Part shown: positions 34,975 to 46,345 of the stretch, in pieces
How the letters are laid out: every line of letters starts with the position of its first letter
Numbering within the stretch: position 1 is the first letter of the stretch
Assembly: GCF_048571275.1 (NCBI RefSeq)
Contig: NZ_CP182357.1
Coordinates: forward strand, 1,302,001 to 1,366,000
From: Marinarcus sediminis
Lineage (GTDB): Bacteria; Campylobacterota; Campylobacteria; Campylobacterales; Arcobacteraceae
DNA: 64,000 nucleotides
Direction of reading: 5' to 3'
Notes under the pieces: model-generated
Database searches by the model: none
Seen by the model: only the letters and a program-made list of their open reading frames with translations
Told to the model about the DNA's origin: nothing
Translations under genes and position numbers: made by a program

Positions 34975-36176
34975 TGTTATTTGGTTCGAGTTGGTATACA
35001 AAAGCGTTTATATTAACTCTTACACTGTTTACGATTGTGCTGTTTTTTGTGGCCGATACATTAAGTATCAGTTACCATGAAGCCGTTATTTTTTATGATA
35101 CACGAAATCTGCTCTATTTTATTACCCATTTTTTTACTGATATTTTTGGACACAATAACATTGCTTTAAGGGCACCATCAATTCTTTTTTATGATTTGAG
35201 TGTTGTTTTGATGTATATGTTAACAAAAAATTATTTCAAACATGAGAGTGATCGATTTATTGCTGCATTGATTTTCATGTTTTTACCTGGAATTATTGGC
35301 GCATCTTTATTGGTCAATAACTCGATTATTGTGATTTTTTGTACCGTTTTATATTTATACTATTATAAGGTGTATGCTAAACATAACTACTATATGCTTG
35401 TCATATTTTTGTTTATTGATAACTCCTTTGCTATTTTATTTTTAGCACTGTTTTTTTATGCATTTCAAAACAGAGAGAACAGACTTTTTATTGTCTCGTT
35501 GATCTTATTTGGTTTATCTATGTACATATATGGGTTTGATACGACAGGAAAACCAAAGAGCCATATTCTTGATATGTTTGCCATATATGCTTCTATCTTT
35601 TCTCCTTTGATTTTTTTATACTTTTTTTATGCGATGTATCGCATTGGTATTAAAGGCAAACGTTCAATTTTTTGGTATATCTGTATTACGGCATTGATTT
35701 TTTCATTCTTGTTATCCTTTAGACAAAAAATATATATCGAAGATTTTGCCCCTTTTGTTATTATTACTATTCCCATCATGGTTAAACTCTATTTTCACTC
35801 ATTACGAGTAAGATTAAAACGATTCAGAACCAAGCATTATAATATTGCGTATATCTCTTTTTTCATTCTTTTTTTGAATGTGTTTGTTATTTTATTTAAT
35901 AAGCCATTGTATTTAGCACTGAATCATCCTCAAAAACATTTTGTTTATAACTATCACTTCGCCCAAGAGATTGCAACAATCTTAAAAGCCAATGGTATCA
36001 ATGATGTTGCATCCAATAACAAAAGGTTACTCAAACGGTTAAAATTTTATGGTATTCGTCAAGGTGAGTATAATTTTATCTCTTTAAACCGATTAAATAT
36101 ATATGATAAGAAATTTCAAATTAATTATATGAATAAAAATTTACTCAATGTTTATTATGTGGATTTAAAAAAATAA
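34971..36176 (+). CDS. Multi-pass membrane protein, GT-C glycosyltransferase-like
   Basis: 401 residues with about ten to eleven hydrophobic segments. The start overlaps the previous stop by 4 bases (ATGA). The first periplasmic loop holds an acidic/histidine stretch (SISYHEAVIFYDTRN), and the IALRAPSILFYDLSVVLMYML segment resembles the RxPS helix of PMT/ArnT-type (GT39) enzymes, which transfer sugars from lipid carriers. Similarity is weak and the C-terminal soluble part (about 330-401) is not recognised. The function is inferred from topology only. It is followed at once by a pilin-like gene, so a role in pilus or surface glycan modification is conceivable. Confidence 0.5.
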   Translation: MMLFGSSWYTKAFILTLTLFTIVLFFVADTLSISYHEAVIFYDTRNLLYFITHFFTDIFGHNNIALRAPSILFYDLSVVLMYMLTKNYFKHESDRFIAALIFMFLPGIIGASLLVNNSIIVIFCTVLYLYYYKVYAKHNYYMLVIFLFIDNSFAILFLALFFYAFQNRENRLFIVSLILFGLSMYIYGFDTTGKPKSHILDMFAIYASIFSPLIFLYFFYAMYRIGIKGKRSIFWYICITALIFSFLLSFRQKIYIEDFAPFVIITIPIMVKLYFHSLRVRLKRFRTKHYNIAYISFFILFLNVFVILFNKPLYLALNHPQKHFVYNYHFAQEIATILKANGINDVASNNKRLLKRLKFYGIRQGEYNFISLNRLNIYDKKFQINYMNKNLLNVYYVDLKK

Positions 36177-36177
36177 A

Positions 36178-36828
36178 ATGAAATCCGTTCCACCAAAATC
36201 GTTTACACTCTTAGAGATGATTTTGGTGGTGGTTATACTCTCAATTGTTTATGCTGCATTTATACCCAAAATGAGTACAGAAAAAAACAGACTCAATTTG
36301 GCTGCACAAAGAATTGTTTTATACCTAAATCAAACAAGATATCAAGCCATGATTGATGATATGTTTGATCCCCATGATAATTTATGGCATAAAAAACGCT
36401 GGACGCTTAAATTTTTGCATTGCAGTGATGAAAAAGATGGCATATATTATAGTATTTACAGTGATAAAAACAGAACAGGACAAATTAATAAAGATGAGTG
36501 TCTCAAAGATCCTTTAACCAATAAATATGTATACAGTCATAATGATTGTAAATTAACCAAAGATAGAAGCCGTTTTGTTTTCTTAACCAGAGAGTTTGGT
36601 ATTACAAATGTGAATGTCAGTTGTAATAAGACAACTACTATAGGGCAACTCTCTTTTGGATATGATGGGAAATTGTATTCAAAACTCTCTGCCGATGAAA
36701 ATGATCCTTTTAACTATCTTGTAACAAAATCTTGTGAGATCAGTTTAAGCAACAGTAAAAATGAGACTGAAATAATCACTATTGAGCCTATTACTGGCTA
36801 TATTCATATAAAATCGAATGAAAAGTAA
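36178..36828 (+). CDS. Type IV pilin-like / pseudopilin protein
   Basis: 216 residues. The N-terminus has a class III prepilin signature: a 7-residue basic leader after Met, then FTLLEMILVVVILSIVYAAF, with Glu at +5 of the mature protein and a hydrophobic helix. The residue before the cut is Ser instead of the usual Gly. The rest is a soluble domain with several cysteines (HCSDEKDG, DECLKD, NDCKLT, VSCNKTT, TKSCEIS), possibly disulfide bonded. Such proteins are minor pilins of type IV pili or type II secretion systems. No other pilus gene is nearby. It starts one base after the preceding gene and ends upstream of the rRNA promoter. Confidence 0.75.
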   Translation: MKSVPPKSFTLLEMILVVVILSIVYAAFIPKMSTEKNRLNLAAQRIVLYLNQTRYQAMIDDMFDPHDNLWHKKRWTLKFLHCSDEKDGIYYSIYSDKNRTGQINKDECLKDPLTNKYVYSHNDCKLTKDRSRFVFLTREFGITNVNVSCNKTTTIGQLSFGYDGKLYSKLSADENDPFNYLVTKSCEISLSNSKNETEIITIEPITGYIHIKSNEK

Positions 36829-36868
36829 TAAAACTTTACAAATTTAAGTAAAAGTTAAGAGGAGGGGC

Positions 36869-36897
36869 TTGACAAAGGGTAAAAAATTGTCTATAAT
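36869..36897 (+). promoter_or_regulatory. rRNA operon promoter with perfect -35/-10 consensus
   Basis: TTGACA (36869-36874), a 17-base spacer and TATAAT (36892-36897) match the sigma-70 consensus exactly. The following TCCCGTCC is a G+C-rich discriminator, the usual sign of control by ppGpp. Transcription should start near 36904, about 190 bases before mature 16S. Confidence 0.9.
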
Positions 36898-36943
36898 TCC
36901 CGTCCAATTTCAGAGGAACTGGAGATAAGTTCTGAAGGGATTA

Positions 36944-36955
36944 AGTTCTTTAAAA
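36944..36955 (+). promoter_or_regulatory. BoxA-like antitermination site in the rRNA leader
   Basis: AGTTCTTTAAAA resembles boxA (TGCTCTTTAACA), which loads the Nus antitermination complex in rRNA leaders. It lies about 40 bases after the predicted start. Confidence 0.5.
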
Positions 36956-36972
36956 TAAATGGTTAGAGAAGA

Positions 36973-37001
36973 TATAATCTTTGTAAACCGAATATATACT
37001 T
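36973..37001 (+). other. 5' arm of the 16S rRNA processing stem
   Basis: This 29-base segment is complementary to 38652-38680 downstream of 16S, with two G-U pairs and no mismatch. It would form the long helix enclosing pre-16S that RNase III cuts. Confidence 0.85.
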
Positions 37002-37094
37002 AAAACAAAAAGAAGAATAGAAGAATTCTTCGTCTAAACAATGAGTGATAATTTTGTAATAAAATACAAAAATGTCAGTTTCAAACGAACATAA

Positions 37095-38611
<1,517 letters not shown>

Positions 38612-38651
38612 CAGAGAAGACTTAAGTCATTTGTTTGACTTAAGCACAAAT

Positions 38652-38680
38652 AAGTATATGTTCGGTTTATAAAGATTATA
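38652..38680 (+). other. 3' arm of the 16S rRNA processing stem
   Basis: Pairs with 36973-37001 over 29 positions (27 Watson-Crick, 2 G-U). The two wobble pairs keep the helix intact and support a selected structure. Confidence 0.85.
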
Positions 38681-38771
38681 GAAGCCATGGATTGTAGAGA
38701 CCAAATATAAGTTTTACAAGAGGGTAAGATTTATATTTGGTTTGTAAAAGGATCAAAAGTTATTTAAAAAC

Positions 38772-38790
38772 ATAATGTTAAAAGTCTTTA
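38772..38790 (+). other. Outer 5' arm of the 23S rRNA processing stem
   Basis: ATAATGTTAAAAGTCTTTA is the exact reverse complement of 41906-41924 after 23S. Together with the inner pair 38872-38885 / 41864-41877 (14 bp, exact) it brings the 23S ends together. Confidence 0.8.
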
Positions 38791-38871
38791 ATTTTTCCAT
38801 ATGAGTAGAAGAAATTCTGTTTGTATAAGAAAGAAAAAAAACACAACTTTTTTATTAAATATGTAATGTAT

Positions 38872-38885
38872 TTAATAAGATAGTA
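38872..38885 (+). other. Inner 5' arm of the 23S rRNA processing stem
   Basis: TTAATAAGATAGTA is the exact reverse complement of 41864-41877; pairing continues imperfectly through CCAAG on both sides towards the mature 23S ends. Confidence 0.8.
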
Positions 38886-38937
38886 GCCAAGGAATAATTA
38901 TTCAAAAAAGGTGAAGTAATTTAATTACTTTATTATC

Positions 38938-41847
<2,910 letters not shown>

Positions 41848-41863
41848 TTTATATTTCTTGGTT

Positions 41864-41924
41864 TACTATCTTATTAAGTACACAATACTTAGTAAAATGT
41901 GTTTATAAAGACTTTTAACATTAT
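41864..41924 (+). other. 3' arms of the 23S rRNA processing stem
   Basis: 41864-41877 pairs with 38872-38885 and 41906-41924 pairs with 38772-38790, both without mismatch. The 28-base gap between the two arms here faces 81 bases on the 5' side. Confidence 0.8.
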
Positions 41925-41942
41925 ATTTAACTCTAAACAGAG

Positions 41943-41983
41943 TTGAGTAAAGAGTATATTTTTACAATATCTTCTTTACTCAA
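41943..41983 (+). other. Hairpin just upstream of 5S rRNA
   Basis: TTGAGTAAAGA and TCTTTACTCAA form an exact 11-bp stem that ends 2 bases before 5S; probably a processing signal. Confidence 0.65.
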
Positions 41984-41985
41984 TT

Positions 41986-42102
41986 TGCTGGTGGTTATAG
42001 AGAAGTGGAAATACCCAGACCCATTCCGAACCTGGAAGTCAAGCACTTCATCGCTGATAATACTGCAGGGTCCCCTTGTGGAAACGTAAGCCGCTGCCAG
42101 CT
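41986..42102 (+). rRNA. rrf: 5S ribosomal RNA
   Basis: About 117 bases. The ends pair (TGCTGGTGG with CCGCTGCCAGC) and the inner CCATTCCGAACCTGGAAGTC is the conserved loop B/C region. Third gene of the rRNA operon. Confidence 0.96.
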
Positions 42103-42114
42103 TTGAGTTTTTAC

Positions 42115-42164
42115 AAGCCTTTACCTAATCTATCCATTTGATAGCTTTGGTAGAGGCTTTTTTT
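42115..42164 (+). terminator. Terminator of the rRNA operon
   Basis: AAGCCTTTACC pairs with GGTAGAGGCTT (one mismatch) and is followed by TTTTTTT. The remaining bases to the next gene (to 42351) hold only the sensor-kinase promoter; no gene was seen there. Confidence 0.85.
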
Positions 42165-42313
42165 ATATCTTCCTTCTGCTTTTTCTTATACTTTTTGGTG
42201 ATATTATGGTAAGGAAGAGGTTCTAAGTTCAACTCCTACTGTTAGCACTACTAGTTTATTACATAAATTTGACTTTTCCTATTATATTACAATATAATTT
42301 ATTTGCTTATTTT

Positions 42314-42346
42314 GTAACTAAAACTGTAACACATATTGGATAGTAT
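42314..42346 (+). promoter_or_regulatory. GTAAC direct-repeat promoter 1 (sensor kinase)
   Basis: GTAAC at 42314-42318 and 42326-42330 (12-base period), then 10 bases, then -10 TAGTAT (42341-42346). The -10 lies only 5 bases before the kinase ATG, so the mRNA should be leaderless. The same layout recurs at 44903, 45284 and 47435. Confidence 0.8.
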
Positions 42347-42351
42347 TTTTA

Positions 42352-44199
42352 ATGTTTTTATTTAGATTTCTTTTATTTATTCTTTTTTCTTCTATAATTT
42401 ATGCGTCTACTATTAAAATAGATGAAAATACAAATGCTTTAGAACTACTTCCTTCCTCATATATTTATATTGACAATACAAAAAAGCTAACTATTAAAGG
42501 GATAAAAAATAAACAGTTTAAAGAAAATAAAGAGGCATATTTATCTTATGGTTATGCTCCACCTTTTGCTGTATGGGTAAAATTTACTTTGCAAAATATA
42601 TCAAATGAATCTATAGAAAAAATAATTCAATATGACCATAAAATAACTTCTAATATTAAATTTTATGATGGGAAAAAAGTTTTTAATGAAGGAATTAACA
42701 ATCATCCAAAAGGAAGAGACACTCTTAATCCTATTTTTCATATAAAACTTAAACCAAAGGAGGTCAAAACCTATTATATAAGAGCTAGTTCTTATATTAC
42801 TCCTCTAACTGTTAAGTTAAATCTTTGGAATATAAAAGATATATATGCAAAATCAATAAATAATCTAATTGTATTGAGTATATTTTTTGGAGCAATGGGG
42901 ACACTTGCTTTATACAATCTTTTTATATATTTTAGTACAAGAGATATTAGTTATTTTTGGTATGTAATATATGTTTTTGCTATTACTACACATCAAGTTT
43001 TTTATGATGGAATGATTTATAAATTAGATACCAATAGTTTTACAAAGTATATTGGGACAGATGGTGCCTATTTCGTTGTAACTTTTCCAATGATTGCCCT
43101 TACTTTATTTTCAAAATATTTTTTAAATACAAAGCAATATTCTAAGATAAATAATGTTTTGAATTTTTATCTAATATCTATACCTATTTTATTGATTGGT
43201 GGGATATTTTTTTCTATAAATGCTAAATGGCAAAATTTATTTTATATCTCATTGATACTTTATTTGTTTTTTGTTGCTTGTTATGCAGGGTATAAAAAAA
43301 ATAGGCAAGCTTATTTTGTGATTATTGGTTGGTTTGTCTTATTCTTCTCTTGGATGTTGATGTATATGGCAAGTATGGGAATTTTTCAAATTTATGAATA
43401 TTATAAATATTTAGTTGATTTTTCAATATTAAGTGAAGCTCTTCTTTTCTCCTTTGCCTTAGCCGATAGAATAAAAACAGCCAATAAAGAAAAAGAACTT
43501 GCAAATAAAAAGCTGATTTTTCAGCAACAAAGTGAGGAAAAGCGGCTTAAGATAGAAGTCGAAAATAAAACAAAAGATTTAACTAACGCATTAAATGAAA
43601 AAAATCTTCTTCTTGATGAAAAAGAACTACTTTTCAAAGAGCTACACCATAGGGTTAAAAATAATATGCAAATGGTAGTATCAATGATACGATTGCAAAG
43701 TAAAAGAGTGGATGATGAAAGGTTAAAAAATATTTTTCAAACAGCACAAAATCGTATCAATACAATGGCTCACTTACATGAGCTACTATACAAACAGGAT
43801 AAGATTACTCATATCAATACTTTGGAATACTTTACTCTTATCATAGATGAGATACAGGAGACTACAAATAAAAATATAACAATAAATTATGATATCCAAG
43901 CAGACTTAAAAATGGAACAAGCCATATATTGTGGACTTATTTTAAATGAGCTTATTTCAAATGCCACAAAGTATGCTTTTATAAGCTCAGGTATTATTGA
44001 TATCTCTTTAGTGAAAGAAGCAAAAACGTATAATCTAAAAGTAGAAGATAATGGAATTGGTTTTAATGACAAAGAAGAGAGAGACTCTTTAGGGTTAGTA
44101 TTAGTCAATACCCTTGCAACAAAACAGCTAAAAGGTACTATAGAGTTTGACACGAAGAAAGGAACTTTAGTAAAAATTACTTGGAAAAATGATGAATAG
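42352..44199 (+). CDS. 7TM-DISM sensor histidine kinase (HisKA_2 type)
   Basis: Membrane sensor kinase, first gene of the accessory block. 615 residues: signal peptide (1-19, ending IIYAS), periplasmic 7TMR-DISMED2-like domain (about 22-160), seven-helix membrane region (about 170-385), a coiled linker (about 390-425), a HisKA_2 dimerisation domain with ELHHRVKNNMQ at 430-440 (acceptor most likely His433, next to the Arg), and an HATPase domain (about 500-615) with NELISNATKYA and EDNGIGF. DISMED2 domains often bind carbohydrates or other small ligands. There is no other in-frame start before the mature part and no ribosome binding site, which fits a leaderless mRNA. It overlaps the regulator gene by 11 bases, so they form a pair. 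Frequent ATA codons and higher A+T than the core genes suggest transfer. Confidence 0.92.
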   Translation: MFLFRFLLFILFSSIIYASTIKIDENTNALELLPSSYIYIDNTKKLTIKGIKNKQFKENKEAYLSYGYAPPFAVWVKFTLQNISNESIEKIIQYDHKITSNIKFYDGKKVFNEGINNHPKGRDTLNPIFHIKLKPKEVKTYYIRASSYITPLTVKLNLWNIKDIYAKSINNLIVLSIFFGAMGTLALYNLFIYFSTRDISYFWYVIYVFAITTHQVFYDGMIYKLDTNSFTKYIGTDGAYFVVTFPMIALTLFSKYFLNTKQYSKINNVLNFYLISIPILLIGGIFFSINAKWQNLFYISLILYLFFVACYAGYKKNRQAYFVIIGWFVLFFSWMLMYMASMGIFQIYEYYKYLVDFSILSEALLFSFALADRIKTANKEKELANKKLIFQQQSEEKRLKIEVENKTKDLTNALNEKNLLLDEKELLFKELHHRVKNNMQMVVSMIRLQSKRVDDERLKNIFQTAQNRINTMAHLHELLYKQDKITHINTLEYFTLIIDEIQETTNKNITINYDIQADLKMEQAIYCGLILNELISNATKYAFISSGIIDISLVKEAKTYNLKVEDNGIGFNDKEERDSLGLVLVNTLATKQLKGTIEFDTKKGTLVKITWKNDE

Positions 44200-44878
44200 T
44201 TTAAGTGTTTTAATTGTTGAAGATGAGACAATTGTTGCTTTGGATATTAAAGATAGTATTTTAGAAATGGGACATAAGTGCTTAGCTTTTGCAACAAACT
44301 ATGATGAAGTTCTTGAAGTACTTAATAATAACAGTATCCCAGATATTATTCTTATGGATATTAATTTAGAAAATTCTATTAATGGAATAGAAATAGCAAA
44401 TGAACTACAAAAGAACTTTTCTATTCCAATTATTTACCTCACTGCATACACTGATGAAACTACAATTAAAAATGCAATAAAAACTAGGCCTGTAGGATAT
44501 ATAGTAAAACCTTATAATGTTAGTGAATTAAAAGCGACAATTCTTTTAGGAACTTATAAAATAAACTGTATGGAGCATATAGATAACAAATATATACAAT
44601 TAGGTGAGGGATTTTATTTTGATGAGATAAATTCTCAGCTTTTTTATGAGCAGATGCCTATAAAACTTAGTAAAAAAGAGTTGGCACTTCTTAAACTTTT
44701 GATTGGAGCAAAAGGAAATATTGTAAGCTTCGAAGATATTGAATATAACTTATGGGATGGTGTTGTAAGTGATACAGCATTAAGAGTTCTCATATTTAGG
44801 CTTCGTTCAAAACTTGAGCATAAATTTATAGAAACTGTTTCAGCTTTTGGGTGTAGAATAAATTTTAACAGAAGTTAA
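44189..44878 (+). CDS. Two-component response regulator, OmpR-type
   Basis: Likely partner of the upstream kinase. 229 residues: receiver (about 5-120) with acidic pocket Glu11-Asp12, phosphoacceptor Asp57 (ILMDIN), the Thr in LTAYTD and the Lys in IVKPY, then a winged-helix OmpR/PhoB-type DNA-binding domain (about 145-229) with SKKELALLKLLI, a recognition helix around SDTALRVLIFRLRSKL, and the final wing. HisKA_2 kinases more often work with other regulator types, so this pairing is of note. I infer that it binds the GTAAC direct repeats at its own operon and three nearby promoters, since OmpR-type regulators bind direct repeats with a period of about 10-12 bp. Confidence 0.93.
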   Translation: MMNSLSVLIVEDETIVALDIKDSILEMGHKCLAFATNYDEVLEVLNNNSIPDIILMDINLENSINGIEIANELQKNFSIPIIYLTAYTDETTIKNAIKTRPVGYIVKPYNVSELKATILLGTYKINCMEHIDNKYIQLGEGFYFDEINSQLFYEQMPIKLSKKELALLKLLIGAKGNIVSFEDIEYNLWDGVVSDTALRVLIFRLRSKLEHKFIETVSAFGCRINFNRS

Positions 44879-44902
44879 TAATATAATTATTTATCTTATT
44901 TT

Positions 44903-44935
44903 GTAACATAAAGCGTAACGCCACTTGTGTATACT
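44903..44935 (+). promoter_or_regulatory. GTAAC direct-repeat promoter 2 (orphan DNA-binding protein)
   Basis: GTAAC at 44903-44907 and 44915-44919, 10 bases, then TATACT (44930-44935). Same spacing as the other three sites; leader of about 20 bases with GGTGAG before the ATG. Confidence 0.8.
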
Positions 44936-44961
44936 TTATTAAACTTTAGTTTGGTGAGTAT

Positions 44962-45249
44962 ATGGAAAAGCAAATAAAAATAGGTAATGAATATTATTAT
45001 AATAGAAAATATCAACAAATATTTAAAGAAAAACTGCCAATAAAACTCAGTAAAAGAGAACTTCAACTATTTCAAATACTCATTGTTGCAAAAGGAAACT
45101 ATGTTGCATATAATGATATAGAGTATGCAATCTGGGATGAACATGTTTCAAGTAATGCACTACGACTTTTAATTTATAGATTAAGAAAAAAACTTGATTC
45201 TGACACAATAGAAACTTTTCCTTCTTTTGGATGTAGAGTAAATTTATAA
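44962..45249 (+). CDS. Stand-alone OmpR-type DNA-binding domain protein
   Basis: 95 residues consisting only of a winged-helix domain. It aligns end to end with residues 136-226 of the upstream regulator: LPIKLSKRELQLFQILIVAKGN against MPIKLSKKELALLKLLIGAKGN, and FGCRVNL against FGCRINF at the end. About half of the positions are identical by eye. There is no receiver domain and no room for one, and the gene has its own ribosome binding site and its own GTAAC promoter, so it is not a broken fragment. It may act as a phosphorylation-independent activator or as a competitor of the full regulator; the sequence does not decide. Confidence 0.85.
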   Translation: MEKQIKIGNEYYYNRKYQQIFKEKLPIKLSKRELQLFQILIVAKGNYVAYNDIEYAIWDEHVSSNALRLLIYRLRKKLDSDTIETFPSFGCRVNL

Positions 45250-45283
45250 AAGAATTAATAATTTAGTTGGTTTTTTAATTTTT

Positions 45284-45316
45284 GTAACAAAAAGTGTAAC
45301 AGCTTTTAATTATACT
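45284..45316 (+). promoter_or_regulatory. GTAAC direct-repeat promoter 3 (lipoprotein operon)
   Basis: GTAAC at 45284-45288 and 45296-45300, 10 bases, then TATACT (45311-45316), 23 bases before the lipoprotein ATG. The stretch TTTTTGTAACAAAAAGTGTAAC is shared with site 4. Confidence 0.82.
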
Positions 45317-45339
45317 ATATATTATTTTAGGAGAGAAGA

Positions 45340-46071
45340 ATGAAAATAAGAGTGTTTATAGTAGTCTTAGGAATAATTTTTAGCTTCACTGGATGTATTG
45401 AACAAGCAATAAATAATGCTATTGAGAATCAATTTAGAAATGAACATTTAAATTCACCTGTAACAGGAGAAAAAGTTGAGAATATACAACTTAAATTAAT
45501 TGATTTAAATGAAGCTCAAGCAAAAAGTATGTTTAGGAATGAATTTTTAAACTATCTAAATTCTCCAATTCATAACGGATATTTTAATGATTTTATAGAT
45601 GAAATAAAAGATTATAATTTTGAAGGTGTTAAAAGATATTCTACAAATAAAGCTCAAACTACGTTATTTTTTTATAAAGATCCTTCATTTTTAAGTGATG
45701 GAGTTGCCTTAATTGAATTTACAATACCTAACAATGCATCAATAAGAGCGGTGCACCTCCCAAATAGTGATAATTATACTTTGATTATACATAATGGCAA
45801 AGGAAGAATATTTCAAGGGTTAATTGATGGTAATGTAGATGTAGTAGGTAATTATGTAAATTTTCGATATAGAAGGAAGTATGTAAGATATGATTCTTAT
45901 TTATATGGAGGGGAAGTTTATTTTCATATGTTAAATAAAAGTAAAGAAATAAATTATGATGACCGTAAAAATTATTTAGTTTTTAATTTTCAGAATTTTC
46001 AGGATATGAATGATTTTGCTTCAATCTTTGTAAAAGCATTTCCTAATCTAAATGTTAAAAACAATGAATAA
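45340..46071 (+). CDS. Predicted lipoprotein of unknown function
   Basis: 243 residues with a lipoprotein signal peptide: basic start, hydrophobic core and lipobox SFTGC, with Cys19 as the lipidated residue. The following residue is Ile, so there is no Asp(+2) inner-membrane retention signal. The mature part shows no domain I recognise; it is rich in Asn, Tyr and Phe, with beta-like stretches (YTLIIHNGKGRIFQGLIDGN). AGGAGAGAAG precedes the ATG. First of three envelope-protein genes behind promoter 3; the next gene overlaps its end. Confidence 0.8.
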   Translation: MKIRVFIVVLGIIFSFTGCIEQAINNAIENQFRNEHLNSPVTGEKVENIQLKLIDLNEAQAKSMFRNEFLNYLNSPIHNGYFNDFIDEIKDYNFEGVKRYSTNKAQTTLFFYKDPSFLSDGVALIEFTIPNNASIRAVHLPNSDNYTLIIHNGKGRIFQGLIDGNVDVVGNYVNFRYRRKYVRYDSYLYGGEVYFHMLNKSKEINYDDRKNYLVFNFQNFQDMNDFASIFVKAFPNLNVKNNE

Positions 46072-46327
46072 AATATTTTTTTTTGTAATTACAATAATAA
46101 TTTTATTGGCTGGTTGTACAGCAAAAAAATATCCATCATTTAGTAAGAATAAAAATGATTGGAAAGGTGGGTATATAAATACATTAAGTCAATATAAACG
46201 AGTGAATAATAATGATGACTTTACAAACATATCTAAAGATACTGACAATAGTAAGGCTAATAAAAGTAAAAAAGACTTTTCAAATATGGATGTAAATAAT
46301 CAAAATATTGATAGTTATGGTTGGTAA
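46064..46327 (+). CDS. Small predicted lipoprotein
   Basis: About 87 residues from the ATG at 46064 (an in-frame ATG at 46052 is possible; neither has a clear ribosome binding site, so coupling to the preceding gene is likely). The lipobox is LLAGC with Cys18. The mature chain is short, polar and rich in Asn, Lys, Asp and Ser, probably disordered. It overlaps the 3' end of the preceding lipoprotein gene. Function unknown. Confidence 0.7.
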   Translation: MNKIFFFVITIIILLAGCTAKKYPSFSKNKNDWKGGYINTLSQYKRVNNNDDFTNISKDTDNSKANKSKKDFSNMDVNNQNIDSYGW

Positions 46328-46345
46328 AAAACATAAGGGAATATT

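Larger units (their letters stand above)
38612..38937 (+). other. 16S-23S internal spacer without tRNA genes
   Basis: About 326 bases. I looked for tRNA-Ile and tRNA-Ala, which many bacteria carry here, and found no T-arm/CCA pattern or cloverleaf. It contains a small hairpin (CTTAAGTCA/TGACTTAAG, 38621-38644), the 3' arm of the 16S processing stem (38652-38680), and two 5' arms of the 23S processing stem (38772-38790 and 38872-38885). Confidence 0.8.

Noticed and set aside
38612..38937. tRNA-Ile or tRNA-Ala in the rRNA spacer
   Set aside because: No stretch matches their conserved anticodon or T arms.
42205..42255. tRNA-like 3' fragment (GGTTCTAAGTTCAACTCC) that could be an attachment site
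   Set aside because: Only three of five T-stem pairs form, there is no cloverleaf or CCA end, and no second copy was found at the other edge of the accessory block.
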